Of a stretch of 64,000 bases of DNA, positions 25,962-34,565 are shown in pieces (within the stretch, counting starts at the first letter, position 1; every line of letters begins with the position of its first letter). Below the pieces are notes generated by a model. The model worked only from the letters and a program-made list of their open reading frames with translations, had not been told where the DNA came from and did no database searches. The translations under genes and the position numbers were made by a program. This DNA comes from Pseudoalteromonas sp. MEBiC 03607 (GTDB lineage Bacteria > Pseudomonadota > Gammaproteobacteria > Enterobacterales > Alteromonadaceae), in NCBI RefSeq assembly GCF_004792295.1, contig NZ_SRRY01000001.1, positions 1,622,501 to 1,686,500 of the forward strand, written 5' to 3'.

Positions 25962-27631
25962 TGCTAAATATACTGGTTGTTGATGATTTAGAGTTAAATC
26001 GCCGTCTATTAACAGTGATGTTAGAGCAACAAGGTTATCGTGTTTTTACTGCCGATAATGGCTTGAATGCATTAAAGCTATTAGAAGAGAATAAAATCGA
26101 CATCGTGTTACTTGATGTCATCATGCCAGTTATGGATGGTTTTGAAACTGCATCGATAATCAAAAAGCGCTTCAGCCAAGTTTACCTGCCAATTATTTTT
26201 ATTACCTCATTAGAAGATGAGGCAAGTTTTGAACGTTGTTTAGCTGTTGGGGGAGATGACTTCTTACAAAAACCATTTCAAGAAGTGATTCTAAACGCCA
26301 AGATAAAAGCACACAGCCGAATTAGAAACTTAAGCCAAAAAGCCCATGATCAGAATTTGCAACTTGAGTACCATCAAAATCAAGTTGAAAGAGAGCATGA
26401 GATTGTTGAGCATATCTTTAATAACGCATTAGAAAACCAGCAAGCATTTCCTGCTCATTTAGACTTCCATTTATCTCCTGCCGCCATGTTTAATGGTGAT
26501 ATGTTTCTTGTGGCACAAAGCCCTATTGGCAGTTTATATTGCATGTTAGGAGACTTTACAGGTCACGGCTTAGCTGCAGCGGTTGGAGCATTACCCGCTT
26601 CACGCGTGTTTTATACCATGGTAAGTAAAGGTATGTCGGTCAGTGATATTGCGGCTGAAATTAATACTGTACTGGGCAATTTACTGCCAGGCCACATGTT
26701 TTGTGCTGCGACTATTTTAGAGCTGAGTAAATCTGGAAGAAGTGTTTCAGCATGGTTAGGTGGTTTACCTGACATTTATGTTATTAATGAAAAAGGCAAC
26801 ATAGCCCGAACGCTAGAATCACAGCATATGGCGCTGGGTATACTTGAGCCTGAAGAGTTTGAACGTGGTTTAATTCACATCGAAGTTGAGCCATCATCGC
26901 GAATCGTGATGGCAACAGATGGCATTATTGAAACAACTAACCTCAATGATGAGTACTTTGGTGAACAACGATTTAAAAAAGTATTAGCGTCAAAATCGTA
27001 TATAAGTACAGAACAAATAATTGAGCGTGTTAATCGTTTTGCGCGTGGTAATCAACAACAAGATGACTTGAGCTTAGTGTTGTTAAATTGTTTGCCGGTT
27101 CCTTCACCAGAACAGACATATGAGCAGTTTTCGCCTTTACCTTTTCATATCTCAATGAGCTTAAACGCAAAGCAAATTAAAAGTACCGACCCCGTTTTAG
27201 AAGTGATCGAACTGCTTAGCAAAATTGGTGGCTTAAATGATCATCGGGCTAATATATTTTTGATGTTATCTGAAGCTTATAATAATGCACTTGATCATGG
27301 TGTTCTTGGGCTTGACTCAGAGATAAAAAACCAAGAAGACGGTTTTTTAATCTATTATCAACAACGAGAAGAAGCTCTGGCTTCGTTAAGCGAAGCATTA
27401 ATCATTATAGATATTCAATATAGTCCCGAAACATTAGAATTAGACTTTACGATTTGTGACTCAGGGAATGGATTTTCAAAAACAGGGCAGAGTCAGCAAA
27501 ACCTAGTTAGAGAACATGGTCGAGGTCTATGTTTACTTTCTGAGATAGCTTCTAAAGTCTCATTTAATAGCGCTGGCAACCAAGTCGAAATTAATTATAA
27601 ATTAACTGCAAGCAAAGCTAGCTCACACTAA
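25961..27631 (+). CDS. Receiver / PP2C (SpoIIE) phosphatase / HATPase partner-switching regulator (CrsR-like)
   Basis: 556 aa from ATG 25961. Receiver domain about 1-120 (VDDLELNRR; phosphoacceptor Asp52 in LLDVIMP; KPF), coiled linker about 130-165, SpoIIE-type PP2C about 175-385 (MLGDFTGHGLAA; IVMATDGIIETT; DDLSLVLL), and a C-terminal GHKL kinase like RsbW about 410-555 (MLSEAYNNALDHGVLGL; ICDSGNGF; EHGRGLCLLSEI). It thus carries both the kinase and the phosphatase for the STAS partner upstream, with a phosphorelay input. It could act on a sigma factor, probably RpoS-like as in Shewanella; that target is inferred. Confidence 0.92.
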   Translation: MLNILVVDDLELNRRLLTVMLEQQGYRVFTADNGLNALKLLEENKIDIVLLDVIMPVMDGFETASIIKKRFSQVYLPIIFITSLEDEASFERCLAVGGDDFLQKPFQEVILNAKIKAHSRIRNLSQKAHDQNLQLEYHQNQVEREHEIVEHIFNNALENQQAFPAHLDFHLSPAAMFNGDMFLVAQSPIGSLYCMLGDFTGHGLAAAVGALPASRVFYTMVSKGMSVSDIAAEINTVLGNLLPGHMFCAATILELSKSGRSVSAWLGGLPDIYVINEKGNIARTLESQHMALGILEPEEFERGLIHIEVEPSSRIVMATDGIIETTNLNDEYFGEQRFKKVLASKSYISTEQIIERVNRFARGNQQQDDLSLVLLNCLPVPSPEQTYEQFSPLPFHISMSLNAKQIKSTDPVLEVIELLSKIGGLNDHRANIFLMLSEAYNNALDHGVLGLDSEIKNQEDGFLIYYQQREEALASLSEALIIIDIQYSPETLELDFTICDSGNGFSKTGQSQQNLVREHGRGLCLLSEIASKVSFNSAGNQVEINYKLTASKASSH

Positions 27632-27676
27632 AATCGCATGTTATCATTTCGGCATTATAGATGTTTGGATGGCTAA

Positions 27677-28336
27677 ATGATCTCTACTTACTTATCTGTT
27701 GCCCAACTAGATTTACCTGAAAACCTTGTTGCGGAGCAATTATCAAACCTTGAGCAATATCTTGCAGAGTCAGCATTACCTTCAGTGCGCTGGCAGTACC
27801 AAATCCCTGAACTAGGTGAGGGTGGTGCGTGTAGCTTATTTGGTTATTTGCAAGATGAACCATTCAAATTAAACGACTATGTTGCAGACAATGCTGTAAA
27901 CACTGAAAAGCTGGCTAAGCTTCAAAAAATCATCGATTTTGTCGTTGCCCAGACGCAAGTAGATTGGTTTGGTATTTATCAAGCAACAAATACAGACGAA
28001 GGCCCACAGTTATTGAAGCTGGTTTACCATGGCGCGCCAAGTCGTCCGTTATTTCCTCTAACAGAAGCATTCGCTAAGGGTAGCAATAATGTACAGGTTG
28101 CACTATCTAAGCAAGGGCGTGTGATCAATAACGTTGCTGATTACCTTGCTCAAGGTGGTGAGTACTATACTTGCGATCCTAAAGTGAAAGCAGAGACCTG
28201 TTTACCATTACTTTCAGACAAAAACGAATGCTTAGGTATTATAGATGCAGAAGCATTTAATACTGATTTCTTTGATCAACAAACCCTCGCATTACTTGTG
28301 GCATGTTGTATTAAAATTCCTCAACTCTTGGTCTAA
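27677..28336 (+). CDS. GAF-domain protein
   Basis: 219 aa, soluble. Residues about 75-215 look like a GAF fold (QTQVDWFGIYQA, then KAETCLPLLSDKNECLGIIDAEAFNTDFFD). The last part resembles the free methionine-(R)-sulfoxide reductase group of GAF proteins, and Cys residues occur at YYTCDPK, ETCLP, NECLG and ACCI, but I cannot line them up with the known catalytic cysteines. The N-terminal 70 residues are not recognised. It follows the CrsR-like gene after 45 bp and may share its transcript. Confidence 0.7.
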   Translation: MISTYLSVAQLDLPENLVAEQLSNLEQYLAESALPSVRWQYQIPELGEGGACSLFGYLQDEPFKLNDYVADNAVNTEKLAKLQKIIDFVVAQTQVDWFGIYQATNTDEGPQLLKLVYHGAPSRPLFPLTEAFAKGSNNVQVALSKQGRVINNVADYLAQGGEYYTCDPKVKAETCLPLLSDKNECLGIIDAEAFNTDFFDQQTLALLVACCIKIPQLLV

Positions 28337-28409
28337 TTTAACTAGTAATTAGGCTGGGTTTTTATGTTAAGCTAGTGGCAACGCTAACCCCTATAAAAAG
28401 AGATAGTCA

Positions 28410-29600
28410 ATGTTCTCAGAATTAAAACCATTACCAACAGATCCTATTCTTGGCCTAATGGCGGCCTTTAAACAAGATACAAACCCGAAGAAAATCGATT
28501 TGGGTGTAGGTGTTTATAAGGATGAGCAAGGCAATACGCCTGTATTAAAAGCGGTTAAAAAAGCGGAAGCGTTTCGTTTAGAAAACGAAACCAGTAAATC
28601 GTACATTGGCTTGGCGGGTAACTTAGATTACTGCCAAAAAATGGAAAACTTATTACTGGGTGAGCATCCTGCGTTATTAGCAAACCGTGTTCGCACTGCA
28701 CAAGCACCAGGTGGTACAGGTGCACTTCGTGTTGCAGCTGAATTCATCAAGCGTTGCAATAAAGATGCAACGGTATGGGTTACTACGCCAACGTGGGCAA
28801 ACCACATTAGCTTATTTGAAGCGGCAGGCTTAACAGTAAAAGAGTACCCTTACTACGATTACGAAAATAAAGACCTATTATTTGATGACATGATAAACAC
28901 CCTAAAGCAAGTGCCTAAAGGTGATGTTGTGTTATTTCACGCATGTTGTCACAACCCAAGCGGTATGGATTTAAATGCTGAGCAATGGAGCACAGTTGCT
29001 GATCTTGCTGTTGAAGTTGGTTTTACGCCACTTGTTGATATTGCTTACCAAGGTTTTGGTTCAAGCCTTGAAGAAGACGCTGCGGGTCTACGTAAACTAG
29101 CAGCAGCGGTAGATGAGCTAATCATCTGTTCTTCATGTTCGAAAAACTTCGGTCTATACCGCGAGCGTATCGGTGCGTGTTCAATTATTGCAAAAGATGC
29201 TGCAACTGCTGATATCTCTAACTCTGTATTATTAAGCGTTGTACGTAGTATTTATTCAATGCCGCCTGCACACGGTGCTGATATTGTTAGCACGATTTTA
29301 GGCAGCACTGAGCTTACGCAAATGTGGCACGATGAGCTTGATGAAATGCGTAACCGTATTAATAGTTTACGTACTTTAATCAAAGAAAGCTTAGCAGCAA
29401 AAGGGATTGAACAAGATTTCTCATTTATTGACCGTCAAAATGGTATGTTCTCATTCCTAGGTATTAATAAAGAGCAAATTGAGCGCTTACAAAAAGAGTA
29501 CTCAATCTACATTGTTGGTTCTAGCCGTGTAAACGTTGCTGGTATCAGTGATGCAAACATTGATTACTTTGCTAATGCAGTAGCAGACGTTTGTAAATAA
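28410..29600 (+). CDS. Aromatic/aspartate aminotransferase (AspC/TyrB family)
   Basis: 396 aa, family length. PLP lysine is Lys245 in SCSKNFGLYRERIG; the family Arg lies in SSRVNVAGI near the C-terminus; HNPSGMDL, VDIAYQGFG and the TPTWANH segment match the class Ia fold. It transfers amino groups between aspartate or aromatic amino acids and 2-oxoglutarate. Its preference for aspartate or tyrosine/phenylalanine is not decided by sequence alone. It stands alone, ended by a strong terminator. Confidence 0.92.
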   Translation: MFSELKPLPTDPILGLMAAFKQDTNPKKIDLGVGVYKDEQGNTPVLKAVKKAEAFRLENETSKSYIGLAGNLDYCQKMENLLLGEHPALLANRVRTAQAPGGTGALRVAAEFIKRCNKDATVWVTTPTWANHISLFEAAGLTVKEYPYYDYENKDLLFDDMINTLKQVPKGDVVLFHACCHNPSGMDLNAEQWSTVADLAVEVGFTPLVDIAYQGFGSSLEEDAAGLRKLAAAVDELIICSSCSKNFGLYRERIGACSIIAKDAATADISNSVLLSVVRSIYSMPPAHGADIVSTILGSTELTQMWHDELDEMRNRINSLRTLIKESLAAKGIEQDFSFIDRQNGMFSFLGINKEQIERLQKEYSIYIVGSSRVNVAGISDANIDYFANAVADVCK

Positions 29601-29616
29601 TCGGCTCTATAGCGAT

Positions 29617-29646
29617 AAAAAACCGCAGTCACACTGCGGTTTTTTT
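29617..29646. terminator. Bidirectional terminator after the aminotransferase gene
   Basis: AAAAAACCGCAGT pairs with ACTGCGGTTTTTT around CAC, so it can serve the aminotransferase gene and the convergent DUF3379 gene. Confidence 0.93.
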
Positions 29647-29673
29647 GTATCTAAACTTTATTTGCGGACAGGG

Positions 29674-30423
29674 CTAATGTAACCAGCGTATCGCATCATT
29701 TAGCATTGCATTATAGCTATCAAGCGGTGCATCAAGGCTGGCTATCAGTATCGTATCAGCTTGTTTTCCGCGGTTTATATGCCCAGCAAAACGTTCATCA
29801 CTGAAATCTTCTGAGCCAGTACCAAAAGGCTGTTCGTCAGCAGGGACGATAAAGACAGTCATTGGACCAAAGTCAGATTCAAATACCAAGTGCAGGCCTT
29901 TTTTCCCCTGAAAATTACAAAACATTAAATAAGTAACTTTACCGGGTAGCTCATCTAAATGTCCGCCAATTGTGGCAAACTTTTCGTTCACATAGGCAAG
30001 GTCAATTGGCTCATGTTTATTGAGCGAGTCAATTTCATGATACAAATGAGTAAAAGCATGCTCACCAACACTATATAACGTATGCTGTTTGTTAGTAACG
30101 AAGAACACACTAATTGCCACTAAAAACGACGCTGCAGCCGCTAAATAAAGGCGATTAAAGGCAAAGCGCGACTTAGCCTCAATAATAGTGTCTAACGGCT
30201 GCTCAGAGAGCTGTTCTTCGGTGGCATAAGTATTATCAATAATTCGCTTTGCTAGATTTTCAGGCACGGGTACGTTGAGTGCTTTGCTTAGCTCATCATC
30301 TAAGGCACGTACATCATCGATAAACGCCTGTTTATCTTCGTCCTGCTCGGCAAACGCGTCAAGCTCCTTATCAGTCGTGCTTGGCTCGGCGAGGATGCGG
30401 CGGCGAAACTCGAGTTCATCCAT
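29674..30423 (-). CDS. DUF3379 membrane protein, probable anti-sigma factor
   Basis: 249 aa. An N-terminal cytoplasmic region (LEFRRRILAEPSTTDKEL; conserved in DUF3379) is followed by one membrane helix at about 92-109 and a periplasmic part with FDDFGPMTV-like sequence (ESDFGPMTVFIVP). Its start overlaps the stop of the ECF sigma gene, so the two are co-translated. By this pairing it is likely the cognate anti-sigma factor, but a canonical zinc anti-sigma motif (HXXXCXXC) is not present. Confidence 0.82.
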   Translation of the reverse strand: MDELEFRRRILAEPSTTDKELDAFAEQDEDKQAFIDDVRALDDELSKALNVPVPENLAKRIIDNTYATEEQLSEQPLDTIIEAKSRFAFNRLYLAAAASFLVAISVFFVTNKQHTLYSVGEHAFTHLYHEIDSLNKHEPIDLAYVNEKFATIGGHLDELPGKVTYLMFCNFQGKKGLHLVFESDFGPMTVFIVPADEQPFGTGSEDFSDERFAGHINRGKQADTILIASLDAPLDSYNAMLNDAIRWLH

Positions 30424-30938
30424 TAATTTGATGCTCCTCTAAGTTGATCATCATCACTGCTTAAAGCCTCTTTAAGCTGGTTTCTGGCACGGAAAAGACG
30501 TGTCATTACCGTGTTTTTATTTAAATCGAGTATCTCGGCAATTTCATCACCCGAACACCCCATTACTACTTGTAACAGCAGTGGCTCGCGATACTCTTCT
30601 GATAACTTTCCAATTTGTCGTTGAATCACTGTTTGTTCCATTTCAGCATCAAGCGTCGTGCTTTTTTCATCTACAAGTGTGTCATTTTCAACATCGGCGT
30701 AATCAAATTGTTTGCGTTCGAATCGCCGAGCATTTTCTCGTCGTAATATAGTGAGTAACCAAGGTTTGGCTGCTTGCTGATCTTGCAGTGAATCCAAGGC
30801 ACGCCAAGCCCTCAGGAAGGTTTCCTGCACTAAGTCTTCTGCAATACTCTGATCACGACATAACCAATATGCAAAGCGAAAAAGCTCACTGTGGTAGATA
30901 TGAACCAGTGCTTCATATCGCTTTTGTTTTTCTGTCAT
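30423..30938 (-). CDS. ECF RNA polymerase sigma factor
   Basis: 171 aa. Region 2 is visible (HSELFRFAYWLCRDQSIAEDLVQETFLRAWRALDSL by eye) and region 4 as the helix-turn-helix (KLSEEYREPLLLQVVMGCSGDEIAEILDLNKNTVMTRLFRAR). It is joined to the DUF3379 gene by a stop/start overlap and probably activates a small regulon, possibly its own promoter. No ECF-type promoter was clear to me. Confidence 0.95.
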   Translation of the reverse strand: MTEKQKRYEALVHIYHSELFRFAYWLCRDQSIAEDLVQETFLRAWRALDSLQDQQAAKPWLLTILRRENARRFERKQFDYADVENDTLVDEKSTTLDAEMEQTVIQRQIGKLSEEYREPLLLQVVMGCSGDEIAEILDLNKNTVMTRLFRARNQLKEALSSDDDQLRGASN

Positions 30939-30997
30939 AGTAAATAAGACCCGCCCACCAGAAAAAAACTTTCTGAATTTATATTATTTTTATATAA

Positions 30998-31027
30998 AAA
31001 ACGGCTAATTGTAGATTAGCCGTTTAA
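30998..31027 (-). terminator. Terminator of the bat operon
   Basis: AAACGGCTAAT pairs with ATTAGCCGTTT around TGTAG, with T-run on the minus strand. It lies just after the batD stop. Confidence 0.88.
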
Positions 31028-31043
31028 ATTCAACGTATTAATA

Positions 31044-32693
31044 TTAATCGTATAGATTCTTTAATACATCTTCTTGGTTTGTCGACTTAACGTGCTTAGT
31101 GGCTTGGCTAAGCAAAGCCACAATCTTTGCTAAATCAGGATGCTCGTCTGCTGAACTATAGAGTTTAGCGCGTAATTTAGCAATTTCCTCATTGAGGGCT
31201 TGATTGTTAAGTGTTGTTTGCAGGTGCTCAATTGGTCGTGTTGTGTGACCGGTTTGCTGTTTAGCGTAGGCCATTAACGTGCTGTAGAAGAGAGCATTGT
31301 TGCGTTGTTTAGCGACCTTCTTAAGCTCATCAAGTGATGTTGAAGAAGCAGCTACTGATTGTGGTGCGACTTCACGTACTGTTGGGCGTTTTTTAATATA
31401 CAGAACCAAAGTGACTAACCACAGGCCATAGCCTACAGCTGCAACAATTATGAGCCAAGCTGGTGTGCTGACTTGAGTGACAGTTTGTACAGCCGGTGGC
31501 ATATCTGTCACAGCGGCAGAGTTGTCAGTTTGGGGCTGTGTAAGCGTCGCTGGTGGCGGGGTTAATGGGTTAGTACTTGGTATCACCGTAATTGTGCGTG
31601 CAGGAAGCGTGGCATAACTGATACGGTTTATTTTAGTATTAAACCAAGGCAATTTGATTTCAGGTAAAGTGTACGTTCCTGGTGTTTGAGGTAATAACGC
31701 ATAAGACGCTGTTTGCTGAGAAATAACGCGACCATCACGCACTAAGTGGTTATTCTCTTTTTGATCAGGGTAACTTCTAAAACCTTGTATTTGTGGCATC
31801 TCGATATCAGGCAGCTGTTCTTTGGTGACACCAAGCGCGGTGAGTTTGATTGTACGTGTAATTGGCGTACCTACCTCTACCGTGTCATCTTTTGGTTGCC
31901 ATTGCTCATCAAGGTTGACTAATTCACTTGGCAGCCAAGCACCTGTGTAGTTATCAGGAATTGGTTTTATGTCTACATCAACATTTTTACCCATAGCTGA
32001 AATTGCCATTTGGCGATAGTTTTGACGGATACGGCCATTAAAGACAGGGGCTGTAATGGTATTAATGCCGCTTTTTTGTGGTTGCACTAGGTATTCGCGA
32101 GTGATCACCAAATAACGCTTTCCATCAATCAGCTCATAGCTTTCTGATTGTTTATTGATGGCGGTTAATTCGGCATTTTCCATTTCTGGTGTCGTAAGGT
32201 TGCCATCAAGTAGCTCTTTATTGTTGTCTATGTAAAGCTTAACTGTATAGACACCGGCTTCTTGCACATACAAACTTTGCGGTTTAATACTGGTTTTGAT
32301 AAATGCATCTTGGCTTTGTTCAGAGTTTTGACTCCGTTTGCTAACCGTTAACTCAATTGGCTGCGAAGTTGCACCAGCAACGGTGAATGCTGGGATTGTG
32401 TAAGTCCCTTCTTTGCGAGTCATTAATTTTACAGACCAACTCGTTTGCTTACTGATTTCACCATTAATAATGTTGGTGCGGGTACTAACACTCGTTGGTC
32501 CAACAACAAAGTCTTTTAATAGTACAGAGGTATCAGGTTGCTCGCTGTTGATGGTGTCGTCAGCGGTAATAGTTAATATGAAAAACTCACCTGCAAGGAC
32601 TGGGTTTTTATCAACACTTGCCTGTAGTTGGGTGGCAGCCCAAAGCGGCGCTGCCGCGATTAGCAATAAACAACATAATAATCGCATTACCAT
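31044..32693 (-). CDS. BatD-like periplasmic/membrane protein
   Basis: 549 aa. A signal peptide (LLCCLLLIAAAPLWAA) precedes a BatD (oxygen tolerance) region of repeated beta domains (about 22-370; TLSVDKNPVLAGEFF-like start QASVDKNPVLAGEFFILT). One membrane helix at about 414-433 and a cytoplasmic tail of about 110 residues follow. It is the last gene of the MoxR-DUF58-DUF4381-BatA-BatB-BatD operon and overlaps batB by 7 bp; GAGGAG precedes the first ATG. Bat proteins are linked to envelope assembly or oxidative stress, with no known enzyme activity. Confidence 0.9.
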   Translation of the reverse strand: MVMRLLCCLLLIAAAPLWAATQLQASVDKNPVLAGEFFILTITADDTINSEQPDTSVLLKDFVVGPTSVSTRTNIINGEISKQTSWSVKLMTRKEGTYTIPAFTVAGATSQPIELTVSKRSQNSEQSQDAFIKTSIKPQSLYVQEAGVYTVKLYIDNNKELLDGNLTTPEMENAELTAINKQSESYELIDGKRYLVITREYLVQPQKSGINTITAPVFNGRIRQNYRQMAISAMGKNVDVDIKPIPDNYTGAWLPSELVNLDEQWQPKDDTVEVGTPITRTIKLTALGVTKEQLPDIEMPQIQGFRSYPDQKENNHLVRDGRVISQQTASYALLPQTPGTYTLPEIKLPWFNTKINRISYATLPARTITVIPSTNPLTPPPATLTQPQTDNSAAVTDMPPAVQTVTQVSTPAWLIIVAAVGYGLWLVTLVLYIKKRPTVREVAPQSVAASSTSLDELKKVAKQRNNALFYSTLMAYAKQQTGHTTRPIEHLQTTLNNQALNEEIAKLRAKLYSSADEHPDLAKIVALLSQATKHVKSTNQEDVLKNLYD

Positions 32694-34564
32694 GATTTTT
32701 CGGCTCCTCGTGGACGACGTTGATAGTTTCGTTTTTGTGCTTCTAATTGCATTTTATTTCTTAATAAGATCGCAGGATCATCAGGGACTTTACGAAGTAA
32801 CTGATTAAGCTGTTGTGCTTTTTCTTTCTCTTCATTAGTCAGTTCAGCTGCTTGTGCCTGCATAGCTTGTTGCTCTGCTTGCTGTTTAGCTTGTTCATCG
32901 CTTTGCGATGGCTCTGGCTTTGCATCTTGTTGCTCGGGGGACTGCTCTGGCTTTTGTTCACCTGATTGTGGTGACTGTTGTGCTTGTGATTCCATTTCAG
33001 GTTTGTTTTGCTGGCCACTTTCAGACTCGCTTTGCTCACCTTTTTGATCTGATTGTTCACCTTGCTCAGAGGGTTGTTGCCCCTCTTGCTGCTCACTTTG
33101 CTCAGAGTTTTCGCCTTGCTGGGAATTCTCTCCCTGTTGCTTTTGCTGGTTATCTTGCTGGCCATCGCTGTTTTGTTGATCATTGTTTTGCTGTTGATCT
33201 TGTTGCTGCTGTTGTTGCTCTTGCTGCTGCAATAACTGTTCAACGAGGGCTTGGTTTTCTTTTGCTTCAGTAAAATCATTTTTAAGTTGCTGGGCTTGTT
33301 TATAAGCTTCTACGGCTTGCTCTAGCTCACCAGCCTTGGCAAGAGCATTACCATAGTTATACAAACCAGTAGCTGACTTATCTTCGCTAAAGGCGTCCAT
33401 GGCCGCTTGGTAATTACCTTGCTGATAAAGGGCTGCGCCTTTTAGTTGCGCGTTTTCTGCTTGTGCGGCTTGTTCAAATTGATTCTGCTGATAGGCATCA
33501 AGGGCACGTTGGTCTTGGTTTTTAAACACCTCTGGTAACTCAGCGGCGTAAACCTGTTGCTGAGGCAGTAGCATAACAAACAAAACCCCAAGCACTAGGC
33601 TGCTTCGGCGAATCAAAAAAAGTGCTAACGGTAGTAAAATAATCAGGCCATAAATACCCGCATCAACACGCCATAAAGCTTGGCTTTGTTTTTCATCTTT
33701 AAGCACTTCAGCATTGGCACTAGGTGCGAATGTTTTAATATCTTGATTACTGGTTTGATAGAGCGCAAATTTGCCACCACTATTACGTGCAAGTGCATTT
33801 AAGCGACTCACATTTAATTTTGGAATAACAATTTGTCCTTGCATGTCTTTCAAAAAACCACCTTCAGGAAGCTTGATTGGCGCACCTTGCTCAGTGCCTA
33901 CACCATAAATATTTAAGCGATAATCCGATTCACTTGTAAATCGAGCAATATCTTCTTGGTCAAGTTGGTCAACACCATCCGTTACTAAAATAATATCGCC
34001 TTCAAGGTAACCCGCTTGTTTAAGTAGCTCATTTGCTTTTTCTAAACCATCAATCACATTTGAGCCTTTGCTTGGCATGATATCAGGGCTTAGGCTTGGG
34101 ATCAGATTAGCCAACGTGCTGGCGTCATTGGTTAGCGGCGAAATAGTAAATGCAGAGCCTGCATAAGCAACCAATGCCGTATCACCTTCTTTGAAAAGCT
34201 CAATCATATCAAGTGCTTTAAAGCGAGCTTGAACTAACCGGCTTGGCGCAATGTCGGTACTGAACATAGAGTACGACATATCCATCACAATGACTCGAGC
34301 GTTTTTTGCTTGAAACACTGGCACTTGTTTTTTCTCAAAGCTTGGGCCTGCAGAAAACACAATAGCTAATAAGGTAAACAGCGCAACTAACCAAAGTGGT
34401 TGGCTTTGTTTTTTGTGGTTGTCGCTCATTACAAACTGTGCCAAATGGGGTGCTATTAAATCAGCTGGGGCGCTTTTTTTATTGCGCACTAACAACACAC
34501 TAAAAATAATCAATGCTGGGATTAATAACCAAAGTAGGGCAGGGCGAATAAATTCAAAATCCAT
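32687..34564 (-). CDS. BatB-BatC fusion: VWA plus TPR plus Gln-rich tail
   Basis: 625 aa. Membrane segments at about 7-25 and 60-75 flank a VWA domain (about 88-290) with MIDAS DMSYS, and a further helix follows near 307-333. A TPR segment (about 350-435, QGNYQAAMDAF and KAGELEQAVEAYKQAQQL) corresponds to BatC. Residues about 440-590 are extremely Gln/Ser/Glu-rich and low complexity; the final part is KVPDDPAILLRNKMQLE. Fusions of BatB with BatC are known. The long Gln tail is probably disordered. Confidence 0.92.
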   Translation of the reverse strand: MDFEFIRPALLWLLIPALIIFSVLLVRNKKSAPADLIAPHLAQFVMSDNHKKQSQPLWLVALFTLLAIVFSAGPSFEKKQVPVFQAKNARVIVMDMSYSMFSTDIAPSRLVQARFKALDMIELFKEGDTALVAYAGSAFTISPLTNDASTLANLIPSLSPDIMPSKGSNVIDGLEKANELLKQAGYLEGDIILVTDGVDQLDQEDIARFTSESDYRLNIYGVGTEQGAPIKLPEGGFLKDMQGQIVIPKLNVSRLNALARNSGGKFALYQTSNQDIKTFAPSANAEVLKDEKQSQALWRVDAGIYGLIILLPLALFLIRRSSLVLGVLFVMLLPQQQVYAAELPEVFKNQDQRALDAYQQNQFEQAAQAENAQLKGAALYQQGNYQAAMDAFSEDKSATGLYNYGNALAKAGELEQAVEAYKQAQQLKNDFTEAKENQALVEQLLQQQEQQQQQQDQQQNNDQQNSDGQQDNQQKQQGENSQQGENSEQSEQQEGQQPSEQGEQSDQKGEQSESESGQQNKPEMESQAQQSPQSGEQKPEQSPEQQDAKPEPSQSDEQAKQQAEQQAMQAQAAELTNEEKEKAQQLNQLLRKVPDDPAILLRNKMQLEAQKRNYQRRPRGAEKSW

Positions 34565-34565
34565 A

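Noticed and set aside
33053..33235. 60-residue poly-Leu membrane peptide
   Set aside because: Reverse-strand reading of the Gln repeat; see above.
32790..33250. Tandem repeat tract considered as a CRISPR or other repeat array
   Set aside because: The units are short Gln codons in frame with the BatB-BatC protein, without regular spacers.
32908..33273. Plus-strand frames rich in Leu/Val/Ala opposite the Gln tail
   Set aside because: They are the reverse reading of the CAA/CAG repeat tract of the BatB-BatC gene, so the apparent poly-Leu helix is an artefact.
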